Origin: JANLSE01 sp031362265
GTDB lineage: Bacteria; Chloroflexota; Chloroflexia; Chloroflexales; Roseiflexaceae
Direction of reading: 5' to 3'
Length of the DNA: 6,514 nucleotides
Assembly: GCA_031362265.1 (NCBI GenBank)
Contig: JANLSE010000188.1
Location: 1 to 6,514 of the forward strand
Below are positions 1 through 5,068 of this stretch, piece after piece; within the stretch, counting starts at the first letter, position 1, and each line of letters begins with the position of its first letter. Both the position numbers and the translations under genes were made by a program. The notes beneath the pieces are model-generated. The model did not search any database. It was not told the DNA's origin and worked only from the letters and a program-made list of their open reading frames with translations.

Positions 1-332
1 AGGCCTAACGGCTCGATGGAAGCGCTCATGCTGATGGTTTCACGCAAGGTTCCGTTTGGCGCGTGGCGCGTGATTTGGTGGTCGGACGGGCAAGAATCGT
101 GATTGTGGCGGATGATGCTCCTGGATTGGCGCGTGGCGCGCGATTCCATGGTCGGATAGGCGAGAATCGTGGCTGATCGCTTCCGGGGATGGCACGATGA
201 CCGTGATCCAAACGCGGAAGGAGCCGATTGAATCTGCCGCCGCCAGTCGTACGCCACGCGAATGCGCCGTGAACGGGTGCGGTTGGAATGCGCATAGCGC
301 GCTGCAAGGTGCAGAAAACCGAGCGGCGGCGC
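1..332 (+). other. Body of cassette C1, no gene seen (non-coding cassette family)
   Basis: This is the 3' part of a cassette whose start is outside the window. I see no plausible gene on either strand. It shares three blocks with cassettes C3, C6 and C7: CTCGATGGAAGCGCTC (also in C6), two copies of a GGTCGGACGGGCAAGAATCGTG-like unit (near 80 and 150, about 70 bp apart), and a GCGGAAGGAGCCGATTGAAT block followed by CTGCCGCCGCCAGTCGTAC (234-252). A 106-codon frame is open on the minus strand but starts inside the attC and has no family resemblance. The function is unknown; a structured RNA or simple cassette spacer are both possible. Confidence 0.6.
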
Positions 333-453
333 GCCGAACAAGGCATTCAAGTTGACCTGCCGAATCGGGCCGAGTCACAAAATCAAAGTGGTAAACCAGG
401 GTCAGTGCAATTTTCAAGGTGGTTCGGCAGGCAACTTAACGCTGGCGTTAGCC
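333..453 (+). other. attC: attC site 1
   Basis: The R'' box is GCCGAAC (333-339) and the R' box GTTAGCC (447-453), with cleavage expected after G447. The inner arms pair: AAGTTGACCTGCCGAA on the left against TTCGGCAGGCAACTT on the right, with one unpaired base, as in the folded bottom strand that integrases recognise. The left half contains GAATCGGGCCGAGTC (362-376), shared with three other sites. R'' and R' do not match each other, as expected when they come from two different cassettes (C1 and C2). Confidence 0.9.
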
Positions 454-503
454 GGTGCTTTGTTGGTGCGAAAAGAGGGCTTACTTGTTATCCTCTTCTC
501 ACG

Positions 504-508
504 GTGTT
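504..508. repeat. IS target-site duplication, left copy (GTGTT)
   Basis: GTGTT directly abuts the left IS end and is repeated at 1705-1709 after the right end. Five bases is within the 3 to 5 bp range of the IS3 family. Removing the IS and one copy restores a continuous cassette leader. Confidence 0.85.
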
Positions 509-534
509 TGTGGTGCCCCCAATAAACTGGACAA
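509..534 (+). repeat. IS left terminal inverted repeat (IRL)
   Basis: It begins TGTGGTGCCCCC and pairs with 1679-1704 with eight mismatches in 26 positions. The outermost TG is conserved. Confidence 0.85.
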
Positions 535-570
535 CGGGATATGATAGAGTCCTCCCAGAGGAGGACAAGC

Positions 571-840
571 ATGCGAACCACCCATTTTACTGCGGAACAG
601 ATACTCAAGATTCTCGAGCGGGCGGATCGGGGGGAACAAACGGTTGGTGCGTTGTGCCGTGAATGTGGCATTGCCGAAGCTACCTTTTATCGCTGGCGCA
701 AGGTGTATGGCGGGATGTCCGTGAACGAAGCACAGCGCGCGAAGGAATTGGAAAAGGAAAATGCCCGTTTGAAGCGTCTGCTCGCTGAGCGGATGCTCGA
801 AGTGGATGCACTCAAGGAGCTTTTGGGAAAAAAAGGATGA
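571..840 (+). CDS. IS3-family transposase OrfA (helix-turn-helix and leucine-zipper protein)
   Basis: An 89-residue protein that binds the IS ends and, as the N-terminal part of an OrfAB fusion, directs transposition. Residues about 7-45 form the IS3 OrfA helix-turn-helix (FTAEQILKIL ... CRECGIAEATFYRWRKVYGG). Residues about 55-85 are a leucine-zipper-like coiled coil (KELEKENARLKRLLAERML). I chose the ATG at 571 because AGAGGAGG lies just upstream (557-564) and the protein then begins MRTTHFTAEQI, as relatives do; the in-frame ATG at 541 would add ten residues without a ribosome site. The 3' end has A7 (828-834) and overlaps orfB as ATGA. Confidence 0.93.
   Translation: MRTTHFTAEQILKILERADRGEQTVGALCRECGIAEATFYRWRKVYGGMSVNEAQRAKELEKENARLKRLLAERMLEVDALKELLGKKG
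828..834 (+). promoter_or_regulatory. Putative -1 frameshift site (A7) at the orfA/orfB junction
   Basis: Seven adenines are in phase as A AAA AAA with the orfA codons, four codons before its end. A -1 slip here leads directly into the orfB frame (reading AGG ATG AGT from 834), giving an OrfAB fusion of about 356 residues. IS3 elements commonly make transposase this way. The overlapping ATGA (837-840) also permits independent OrfB initiation by re-starting ribosomes. Confidence 0.65.
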
Positions 841-1640
841 GTCTGGCAGAGCAGGGTACTGCGGTGCAGTTCCTGGTCACGCAGGGAATATCGGTGCTGC
901 GGGCGTGTGCCTTGGTGCAAATCAATCGATCCAGTTTCTTGTATCAACCACGGGATCGTGCCGATGATCCGATCGCCGATGAGGTAGTGGCGGTAGCCCA
1001 GGCCAACCCTCGCTATGGCTATCGACGCGCATGGGCACTCCTGCGGCGGAAATACGTGATCAATCGCAAACGCGTCCATCGGCTGTGGAAGCGCGCACGG
1101 CTGCAAGTGGCGCGGATCAGCCGTCAACGCCCGAAGCGCGAGCGTCGATTGCTGTTGGTGGCCGCCTATCCTAACCATATTTGGGCCTATGATTTTCTGG
1201 AGGATACCGATGTCCGTGGGCAAACTTTCGCGGTGTTAACCATCATCGACGAATATACCCGTGAAGGATTGGCGATTGCGGCAGCAGCCACGACCTCCGC
1301 CGCATGGGTGATGCAGGTACTGGAGGAATTGGTCGCGTGCCACGGCGTGCCAGCGATGATCCGCAGCGACAATGGAGCGGAATTTATCGCGATTGCACTC
1401 CAAGCGTGGCTCAAACAGCATGCAATCATCTCTGTGTTGACCGATCTCGGTAGCCCCTGGCAAAATGGAAAGGAGGAACGATTCAACGGAACGGTGCGTG
1501 ATGAATGCCTAAACATGTACGTCTTCACCTCAGTACAGGAAGCACGTATCCGTCTCGAAACCTTTCGCAACCACTATAATGCGGAGCGTCCGCATAGTCG
1601 GTTGGCCTATCAAACCCCATTGGAGTTCAAACAAGTTTAG
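837..1640 (+). CDS. IS3-family transposase OrfB (DDE integrase domain)
   Basis: A 267-residue catalytic subunit. Residues about 45-105 match the HTH_21-like linker region of OrfB proteins (NPRYGYRRAWALLRRK), and about 111-265 form the retroviral-integrase-type core. The catalytic triad is visible: D119 (IWAYDF), D178 (IRSDNGAEF) and E214 (NGKEERFNG), with the family spacing of 35 residues between the second D and the E. The C-terminal ERPHSRLAYQTPLEF motif is typical. No frameshift or internal stop, so it is probably intact. The ATG at 837 overlaps the orfA stop; in the cell it may be made mainly as an OrfAB fusion. Confidence 0.95.
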   Translation: MSLAEQGTAVQFLVTQGISVLRACALVQINRSSFLYQPRDRADDPIADEVVAVAQANPRYGYRRAWALLRRKYVINRKRVHRLWKRARLQVARISRQRPKRERRLLLVAAYPNHIWAYDFLEDTDVRGQTFAVLTIIDEYTREGLAIAAAATTSAAWVMQVLEELVACHGVPAMIRSDNGAEFIAIALQAWLKQHAIISVLTDLGSPWQNGKEERFNGTVRDECLNMYVFTSVQEARIRLETFRNHYNAERPHSRLAYQTPLEFKQV

Positions 1641-1678
1641 AATAGCACCAATAATCAGTCGGACTCTCTCATTGCCAC

Positions 1679-1704
1679 TTGACTAGATCGTGGGGGGCAT
1701 GACA
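1679..1704 (-). repeat. IS right terminal inverted repeat (IRR)
   Basis: It ends GGGGGGCATGACA and is the inverted partner of 509-534. The GTGTT duplication follows immediately (1705-1709). Confidence 0.85.
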
Positions 1705-1709
1705 GTGTT
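1705..1709. repeat. IS target-site duplication, right copy (GTGTT)
   Basis: Exact copy of 504-508, directly after the right IS end. Confidence 0.85.
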
Positions 1710-1744
1710 CCTCGTCGTTCTGTCCAGACGACTCTCCCATCACC

Positions 1745-1773
1745 TTGACTTCTCGGTTAATCTGTTGTACAGT
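1745..1773 (+). promoter_or_regulatory. Promoter of the yefM-yoeB operon
   Basis: TTGACT (1745-1750), a 17-bp spacer, and TACAGT (1768-1773) give a good sigma70-type promoter about 30 bp before the antitoxin start. The -10 lies inside the left arm of the operator palindrome, so repressor binding would block polymerase. An alternative -10, TACAAT, lies at 1781-1786. The promoter lies wholly to the right of the IS, so the insertion should not have disconnected the operon from it. Confidence 0.7.
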
Positions 1774-1785
1774 ATTCCTGTACAA
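1765..1785. promoter_or_regulatory. Palindromic operator of the YefM-type antitoxin
   Basis: Perfect 8-bp arms TTGTACAG (1765-1772) and CTGTACAA (1778-1785) separated by TATTC. Both arms contain TGTACA, the core known from the E. coli yefM-yoeB operator, which fits autoregulation by the antitoxin or antitoxin-toxin complex. Binding itself is inferred. Confidence 0.75.
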
Positions 1786-1806
1786 TAAACGCGGCGTGAG
1801 GTAGTT

Positions 1807-2085
1807 ATGACCATTCAAACAACGTATACGCAAGCCCGTGCCAATCTGGCTGCGCTCTTAGATTCGGTGACTGACGATCAAGAAGTGGTGATCATCCAAC
1901 GGCGTGGTGCCGCGGATGTGGCGTTAATTGCGGCAGATGAGCTGCAGAGCCTGTTCGAAACGGCCCACCTGTTACGGTCGCCGGTCAATGCCGAACGCCT
2001 CTTGCGTGCCTTGAATCGTGCACAACAGCAGACGACCTCGGCTCAATCGATTGCGAGTTTGCGTGCCGAGGTTGGCCTTGACTAA
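1807..2085 (+). CDS. yefM: YefM/Phd-family antitoxin
   Basis: A 92-residue antitoxin that should neutralise the adjoining YoeB-like toxin and repress its own operon. Residues 1-55 match the YefM/Phd fold (TYTQARANLAALLDSVTDDQ, then QRRGAADVALIAADELQSL), which forms the DNA-binding dimer. Residues 48-66 (LFETAHLLRSPVNAERLL) are a hallmark of the YefM branch, and the C-terminal tail (about 60-92) would be the toxin-wrapping segment. GTGAGGTAG (1796-1804) is the ribosome site before the ATG at 1807. The toxin gene overlaps its end by 8 bp, so the two are translationally coupled. Confidence 0.93.
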   Translation: MTIQTTYTQARANLAALLDSVTDDQEVVIIQRRGAADVALIAADELQSLFETAHLLRSPVNAERLLRALNRAQQQTTSAQSIASLRAEVGLD

Positions 2086-2356
2086 GCCACACGAACGCGT
2101 CAGTGTCTTTCAACCGGAGTTTCGTGAGGATCTCCGCTTTTGGGTGCAGACCAACCAGCGGGTAGCGCTCAAGATTCTTGATTTGATTGAGGCCGTGATG
2201 CGTGATCCTTTTGCTGGCATTGGGAAACCCGAACCGCTGAAGCATGTCGCACCTGGGACGTGGTCACGGCGCATTACGGAAGAGCATCGATTGGTGTATC
2301 TCGTCACCGATGATCGGGTTGATTTTCTCCAAGGACGCTACCATTACACCCGATAA
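2078..2356 (+). CDS. yoeB: YoeB-family mRNA-cleaving toxin
   Basis: A RelE-superfamily ribosome-dependent endoribonuclease of 92 residues (E. coli YoeB has 84). The region GKPEPLKH ... WSRRITEEHRLVYLVTDD ... GRYHY is nearly the same as in E. coli. From the chosen start the known catalytic residues are E52 (KPEP), R71 (EEHR), H89 and Y90 (RYHY); all are present, so the toxin looks functional. There is no ATG in a suitable place. I chose TTG at 2078, which has GAGG at 2068-2071 and overlaps the antitoxin stop; TTG at 2072 is an alternative. A weak start downstream of the antitoxin would keep toxin output below antitoxin. Confidence 0.93.
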   Translation: MTKPHERVSVFQPEFREDLRFWVQTNQRVALKILDLIEAVMRDPFAGIGKPEPLKHVAPGTWSRRITEEHRLVYLVTDDRVDFLQGRYHYTR

Positions 2357-2538
2357 CACGCAGCGCACGAATGGGCGAGATGTGTTGTGCGGCCGCCGAC
2401 GATGCAAGCAGATGGTCATACGTATTCCCACCGCGATCGGGTGTCGAGTGGTGTCGCAATCTGATCGCGTTTGCGGATTCGTGCGAGGACGCTCATTATC
2501 GCATCCAAATGCAAAACCTCGTGCGTTCCTTTCGCACC
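2357..2538 (+). other. 3' tail of cassette C2, no gene seen
   Basis: About 180 bp between the toxin gene and attC2. No convincing ORF. Arms CGCGATC (2432-2438) and GATCGCG (2463-2469) could form a long-loop hairpin, but there is no T-run to make it a clear terminator. Confidence 0.6.
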
Positions 2539-2660
2539 GGCTAACAATGCGCTTAAGTTGACCTGCCGAATCGGGCCGAGTCTAAAAATGGTGTTTGCAA
2601 GCGAGCATCGGCGCGATCTTCAATGTGGTTCGGCAGGCCAACTTAGCGCAGGCGTTCGGC
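2539..2660 (+). other. attC: attC site 2
   Basis: The R'' box is GGCTAAC (2539-2545) and the R' box GTTCGGC (2654-2660), cleaved after G2654. The inner arms AAGTTGACCTGCCGAA (left) and TTCGGCAGGCCAACTT (right) pair with one mismatch. The left half carries the conserved GAATCGGGCCGAGTC (2568-2582). R'' belongs to C2 (its start is GTTAGCCGGTGC) and R' to C3, which is why they differ. Confidence 0.92.
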
Positions 2661-3206
2661 GCTTGGTGATTGATGCTGGTGCACGAGCGAGGCCCGCAGG
2701 ATCAGTGGTCGTGGCCAGATTCGTGAATCGATCACACGGGAGGATTACCCCGCTGGACTTGGGAGGATGGGCCTGACCTGTTCTCAATAGCAGTGCTCCT
2801 GGACGGCGGCACGAGCCAGATGACTCGCGATTCGGTGGTCGGACGGGCAAGACTCAGGGCCGTGGCGGAAGGCGTCGCCAATGAGCTGCGTGGCGCACGA
2901 TTCCATGATCAGACCGACAAGCGCGGTGACCGGTCGTTCACATGGCTGACCCGATAAGCGCGACTCAGATGCGGAAGGAATCGATTGAATCTGCCGCCGC
3001 CAGTCAGAGGCCACCGGAATGTGCCGAGACAGGTAGTAATTGGAATGCTCGTGGAGCGCTTCGAGATGGGGAAAACCGAAGAACGGTGCGCCGAACAATG
3101 CACTCAAGCCGACCTGCCGAATCGGGCCGAGTCACAAAATTATGGTGGCAATCGAATGTTGGTGCGATCTATCGATGGTGTTCGGCAGGCCAGCTTAGCG
3201 CAGGCG
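2655..3206 (+). mobile_element. Gene cassette C3: no gene seen (non-coding cassette family)
   Basis: A complete 552-bp cassette bounded by attC2 and attC3. Its start TTCGGCGC matches its own R'' extension GCGCCGAAC (3088-3096). I find no ORF that is conserved with its relatives or looks like a protein family. It shares with C6 and C7 a 5' block containing TGGCCAGATTCGTGAATC (2712-2729), then the GGTCGGACGGGCAAG motif (2837-2851) and a degenerate second copy (near 2906-2920). Near its 3' end it shares a GCGGAAGGAATCGATTGAAT / CTGCCGCCGCCAGTC block with C1 and C6. The minus-strand frame open in C1 and C6 is broken here. Function unknown. Confidence 0.75.
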
Positions 3207-3212
3207 TTGGGC
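3090..3212 (+). other. attC: attC site 3
   Basis: The R'' box is GCCGAAC (3090-3096) and the R' box GTTGGGC (3206-3212), cleaved after G3206. The inner arms AAGCCGACCTGCCGAA and TTCGGCAGGCCAGCTT pair with two mismatches. The conserved GAATCGGGCCGAGTC lies at 3119-3133. Confidence 0.92.
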
Positions 3213-3289
3213 CACTCACTGACCATTTTGCCTTAGAACGAAGCCGTTACTTGTGCTTCAAAGAGCGGCAGGTGCTTGTTGATTGCATC

Positions 3290-3318
3290 TTGACGTGGTG
3301 TACATTTGTGCATATAAT
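3290..3318 (+). promoter_or_regulatory. Promoter of brnT-brnA
   Basis: TTGACG (3290-3295), a 17-bp spacer and a consensus TATAAT (3313-3318), 35 bp before the brnT start codon. This is the strongest promoter-like sequence in the window. It makes the cassette independent of an upstream integron promoter. BrnA usually represses its own operon, so an operator is expected around the -10, but I see no clean palindrome there. Confidence 0.8.
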
Positions 3319-3353
3319 TAGTGCGTGCAGACGTGTGGCAGCTTGAGGGCGGT

Positions 3354-3635
3354 ATGGAGTATGAATGGAACCCCGACAAGGCGGAATCGAATCAGATCAA
3401 ACATGGCGTGCGGTTTGCGGATGCGGTTGCCGTATTGAGCGATCCTGCAGCCCGTACGATGCTTGATGAGTTCGCTGATGAAGAGCGGTTTCTGACGCTT
3501 GGGATGGATGCCTTTGGCGACCTCTTGGTGGTAGTGTATGTGTGGAAAGACGAAACAACCATACGCCTCATTTCTGCGCGCAAAGCGACACGCGCCGAAC
3601 GACGCGCCTATGCGGAGGACGAGCATGCAGGATGA
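3354..3635 (+). CDS. brnT: BrnT-family ribonuclease toxin
   Basis: A 93-residue toxin of the BrnT family (RelE-like fold, RNA-cleaving, growth-arresting in Brucella). Family features visible: EWNPDKAESNQIKHGVRFADA (residues 4-24), EERFLTLGMDAFGDLLVVVYVW (43-64) and RLISARKATRAERRAY (71-86); length is typical. I chose the ATG at 3354 because GAGGG (3345-3349) precedes it and the protein then starts MEYEWNPDKA as relatives do; an upstream in-frame start would add 11 atypical residues. Toxin-first order and an 11-bp overlap with brnA are normal for this family. Confidence 0.93.
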   Translation: MEYEWNPDKAESNQIKHGVRFADAVAVLSDPAARTMLDEFADEERFLTLGMDAFGDLLVVVYVWKDETTIRLISARKATRAERRAYAEDEHAG

Positions 3636-3873
3636 ATACGACTTCAGCCAGGCGAGACGTGGGGCAGTTGAACCCACTGGAGCGGGAAAAACACGCATTA
3701 CGATTCGATTGGATGATGACATTATTGCTTGGTTTCGCATGCAGGCCGAGCAGGCTGGCGGCGGCAATTATCAAACGAGCATCAATCAGGCGCTCCATGA
3801 TCATATTGCCCATCGGTCGCTGGAGACCTTACTGCGCCGGGTGGTACGCGAAGAACTCCAGAAAACGGGCTAA
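3625..3873 (+). CDS. brnA: BrnA-family ribbon-helix-helix antitoxin
   Basis: An 82-residue antitoxin that binds BrnT and represses the operon. It begins MQDEYDFSQARRGAV, the usual BrnA N-terminal motif; residues 24-30 (RITIRLD) are the DNA-contacting ribbon; helices follow (DDIIAWFRMQAEQAGGGNYQTSINQALHDHI, 31-61); and the C-terminal helix is basic and acidic (62-82). GGAGG (3614-3618) lies six bases before the ATG at 3625, a strong site inside the brnT coding region that should favour antitoxin excess. Confidence 0.93.
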   Translation: MQDEYDFSQARRGAVEPTGAGKTRITIRLDDDIIAWFRMQAEQAGGGNYQTSINQALHDHIAHRSLETLLRRVVREELQKTG

Positions 3874-3977
3874 ACAGCCGTTTCGCACGCATGCATATGG
3901 GCAGTGAAGCAGCATGATCCGCTCGTGAACGTCGGCATCAACGAACGAAAAGGTTGGTGTTGGTGGCAGGATTCGCG

Positions 3978-4109
3978 GCCCAACAATGCATTGCACGCCG
4001 ACCTGCGGGGATCGGGGCGAGACTAAGAATCAGAAATCATGAGGCATTCAGGGTGCTCAGTCGTTCATGGTTAGCACGGCCCGCAGGCGGGTGAATGCTG
4101 GCGTTAGCC
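3978..4109 (+). other. attC: attC site 4 (divergent stem)
   Basis: The R'' box is GCCCAAC (3978-3984) and the R' box GTTAGCC (4103-4109), cleaved after G4103. At 132 bp it is the longest site. Its stem differs from the others: CCTGCGGG (4002-4009) pairs exactly with CCCGCAGG (4080-4087), where four other sites have CCTGCCGAA with TTCGGCAGG. Both sides have changed together, so the fold is kept. The central block is altered (GATCGGGGCGAGAC). Confidence 0.88.
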
Positions 4110-4212
4110 GTACCATCAGTCATTTTCCTCTGGTTACGCTGTTTGTGCCAATTTCAATTACCATCAATCAATGATAGCTGTTTGAGCCCCACCCGTTTCG
4201 TGACTTGCGGTA

Positions 4213-4221
4213 TGGTATACT
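4213..4221 (+). promoter_or_regulatory. Extended -10 promoter of the C5 toxin-antitoxin operon
   Basis: TGGTATACT is a TGn extended -10, 38 bp before the antitoxin start; no good -35 is visible at the right distance. The small palindrome GTAT-ggt-ATAC (4210-4220) overlaps it and could be an operator half, but it is short. Confidence 0.5.
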
Positions 4222-4258
4222 TTGAGCGTGTCGGTTGATTCGCGTTGGAGGATACGAG

Positions 4259-4501
4259 ATGGATCAGAAAACCTTGTGGCAAGCCTATCGGTCGCTGCCA
4301 GATGAAGCCCAACAGCAATTGACCGATTTTATCGCATTCTTGCGAACCAAATACCGGATCTCCAGTACTGCTGAGCCAAATGCGATCACGCTCGATCAGG
4401 ATCCGTTCGTTGGGATGTGGCAGGCGCGTACGGATCTGACTGAGAGTACGACATGGGTACGCGAACGGCGAAAGCAGGAGTGGCATGACCGCAGTGCCTG
4501 A
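4259..4501 (+). CDS. DUF2281-like antitoxin partner of the PIN toxin
   Basis: An 80-residue protein. Residues 2-32 (DQKTLWQAYRSLPDEAQQQLTDFIAFLRTKY) match the DUF2281 pattern of a helix followed by LP-E-xx-V/L-xDFIxFL. Residues 49-76 (PFVGMWQARTDLTESTTWVRERRKQEW) are a tail seen in antitoxins paired with PIN toxins. The function is inferred from this resemblance and from the 17-bp overlap with the toxin. GGAGG (4247-4251) lies seven bases before the ATG at 4259. It does not look like a classic AbrB-type VapB. DNA binding cannot be judged from the sequence. Confidence 0.82.
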   Translation: MDQKTLWQAYRSLPDEAQQQLTDFIAFLRTKYRISSTAEPNAITLDQDPFVGMWQARTDLTESTTWVRERRKQEWHDRSA

Positions 4502-4880
4502 TCTGGTGATTGACACCGATATCTTGATTGATGTTGGGCGAGGCATTCCCGAGGCAGTTGGCTATCTTCAGGCCAAACAACAGCAGTATCGCGTCTGCAT
4601 CAGTACGATTACGCATCTCGAGTTGTTCGTTGGAGCACAAAACAAAATGGAATTGCGGAAGATTGATCAGTTTGTGCAGCGATTTGGTCTCCTGAGAACG
4701 AGCGAACCAATTGCAGATCGGGCCACCGAGTTGGTGCGACACTATCGCCTGAGTCATGGGTTATTGTTGGCGGACGCGTTGATCGCCGCCACGGCACTTG
4801 CGTATGGGATTCCGCTCGCAACGAAAAATCAACGCCACTATCGGTTTATCGCACAACTCCTGCTCCTGCCGTATCCATAG
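4485..4880 (+). CDS. vapC: VapC-type PIN-domain ribonuclease toxin
   Basis: A 131-residue PIN nuclease; family members cut tRNA or rRNA using Mg2+ held by acidic residues. Visible: D10 and D12 (LVIDTDILID), E46 (ISTITHLELFVGA) and D97 (LLLADALIAATAL). The fourth position, often D in a TxNxxDF motif, is H118 here (ATKNQRHY); many PIN toxins have H there, so this need not mean inactivity. AGGAG (4476-4480) precedes the ATG at 4485, within the antitoxin gene. The start overlaps the antitoxin by 17 bp, which couples the pair. Confidence 0.93.
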   Translation: MTAVPDLVIDTDILIDVGRGIPEAVGYLQAKQQQYRVCISTITHLELFVGAQNKMELRKIDQFVQRFGLLRTSEPIADRATELVRHYRLSHGLLLADALIAATALAYGIPLATKNQRHYRFIAQLLLLPYP

Positions 4881-4919
4881 CGAATAGGTTGTGCTTGCCC
4901 CATTCGGATGCCCTATTCG
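4881..4919. repeat. Inverted repeat after vapC
   Basis: CGAATAGG (4881-4888) and CCTATTCG (4912-4919) form exact 8-bp arms right after the vapC stop codon, around a 23-base loop. It may help end or stabilise the transcript, but there is no T-run, so it is not called a terminator. Confidence 0.45.
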
Positions 4920-4944
4920 GCGAGCGAAAGCATCAGTTCGATAC

Positions 4945-5068
4945 GGCTAACAATGCGTTCAAGCAGACCTGCCGAATCGGGCCGAGTCTAGAAAACACTA
5001 TGGCGATTGCGCGTTAAGTGCTATCTACTGGCGTTGTTCGGCAGGCCCGCTTAACGCTGGCGTTCGGC
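4945..5068 (+). other. attC: attC site 5
   Basis: The R'' box is GGCTAAC (4945-4951) and the R' box GTTCGGC (5062-5068), cleaved after G5062. The inner arms AAGCAGACCTGCCGAA and TTCGGCAGGCCCGCTT pair imperfectly. The conserved GAATCGGGCCGAGTC lies at 4974-4988. Confidence 0.92.

Larger units (their letters stand above)
509..1704 (+). mobile_element. Complete IS3-family insertion sequence
   Basis: A 1196-bp element with TG...CA ends. The 26-bp terminal inverted repeats (509-534 and 1679-1704) match at 18 of 26 positions, including a run of Gs/Cs next to the tip. The exact pentamer GTGTT flanks both sides (504-508 and 1705-1709). It carries orfA and orfB in the overlapping arrangement of the IS3 family with intact catalytic residues, so it looks potentially active. 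The proteins resemble the IS407-like branch most, judged from memory of the family. It sits in the leader of cassette C2, upstream of the toxin-antitoxin promoter, and reads in the same direction. Confidence 0.93.
448..2654 (+). mobile_element. Gene cassette C2: YefM/YoeB cassette interrupted by an IS3 element
   Basis: The cassette begins TTAGCCGGTGC after the cut in attC1, and its own attC has the R'' extension GCACCGGCTAAC (2534-2545), an exact 12-bp inverted match. Its cargo is a toxin-antitoxin operon (1807-2356). The IS lies 56 bp after the cassette start. Without the IS and one target copy the cassette would be about 1006 bp. The short leader 454-508 has a weak hairpin (GAAAAGAGG 470-478 with CCTCTTCTC 492-500, one mismatch). 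Confidence 0.88.
3207..4103 (+). mobile_element. Gene cassette C4: BrnT/BrnA cassette
   Basis: An 897-bp cassette. Its start GTTGGGCC is matched by GGCCCAAC (3977-3984) in its own attC. It holds a promoter, brnT and brnA, followed by about 100 bp with no gene (3874-3977). Confidence 0.88.
4104..5062 (+). mobile_element. Gene cassette C5: DUF2281-like antitoxin / VapC-type PIN toxin
   Basis: A 959-bp cassette. Its start GTTAGCCGTA is matched by TACGGCTAAC (4942-4951) in its own attC. It holds a leader with a promoter, the antitoxin gene, the overlapping toxin gene, and a short tail with an inverted repeat. Confidence 0.88.

Noticed and set aside
3..9. GCCTAAC at the left edge, like an attC R'' box
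   Set aside because: It has no L box or partner, and the surrounding bases align with the interior of cassette C6 (CTCGATGGAAGCGCTC), so it is cassette body.
26..346. Minus-strand 106-codon ORF in cassette C1
   Set aside because: It starts within attC, has Arg/Pro-rich composition and no known motif; not called as a gene, though the frame is discussed as a finding.
687..1223. Minus-strand 178-codon ORF
   Set aside because: It lies opposite the well-supported transposase genes and is a shadow frame.
2942..3346. Plus-strand 134-codon ORF from C3 into C4
   Set aside because: It crosses attC3 and the brnT promoter; no protein family is recognisable.
3318..3767. Minus-strand 149-codon ORF
   Set aside because: Shadow of brnT/brnA, which match known families on the + strand.
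3863..3883. Possible terminator hairpin AAACGG ... CCGTTT at the end of brnA
   Set aside because: Short arms overlapping the stop codon and only three Ts after it.
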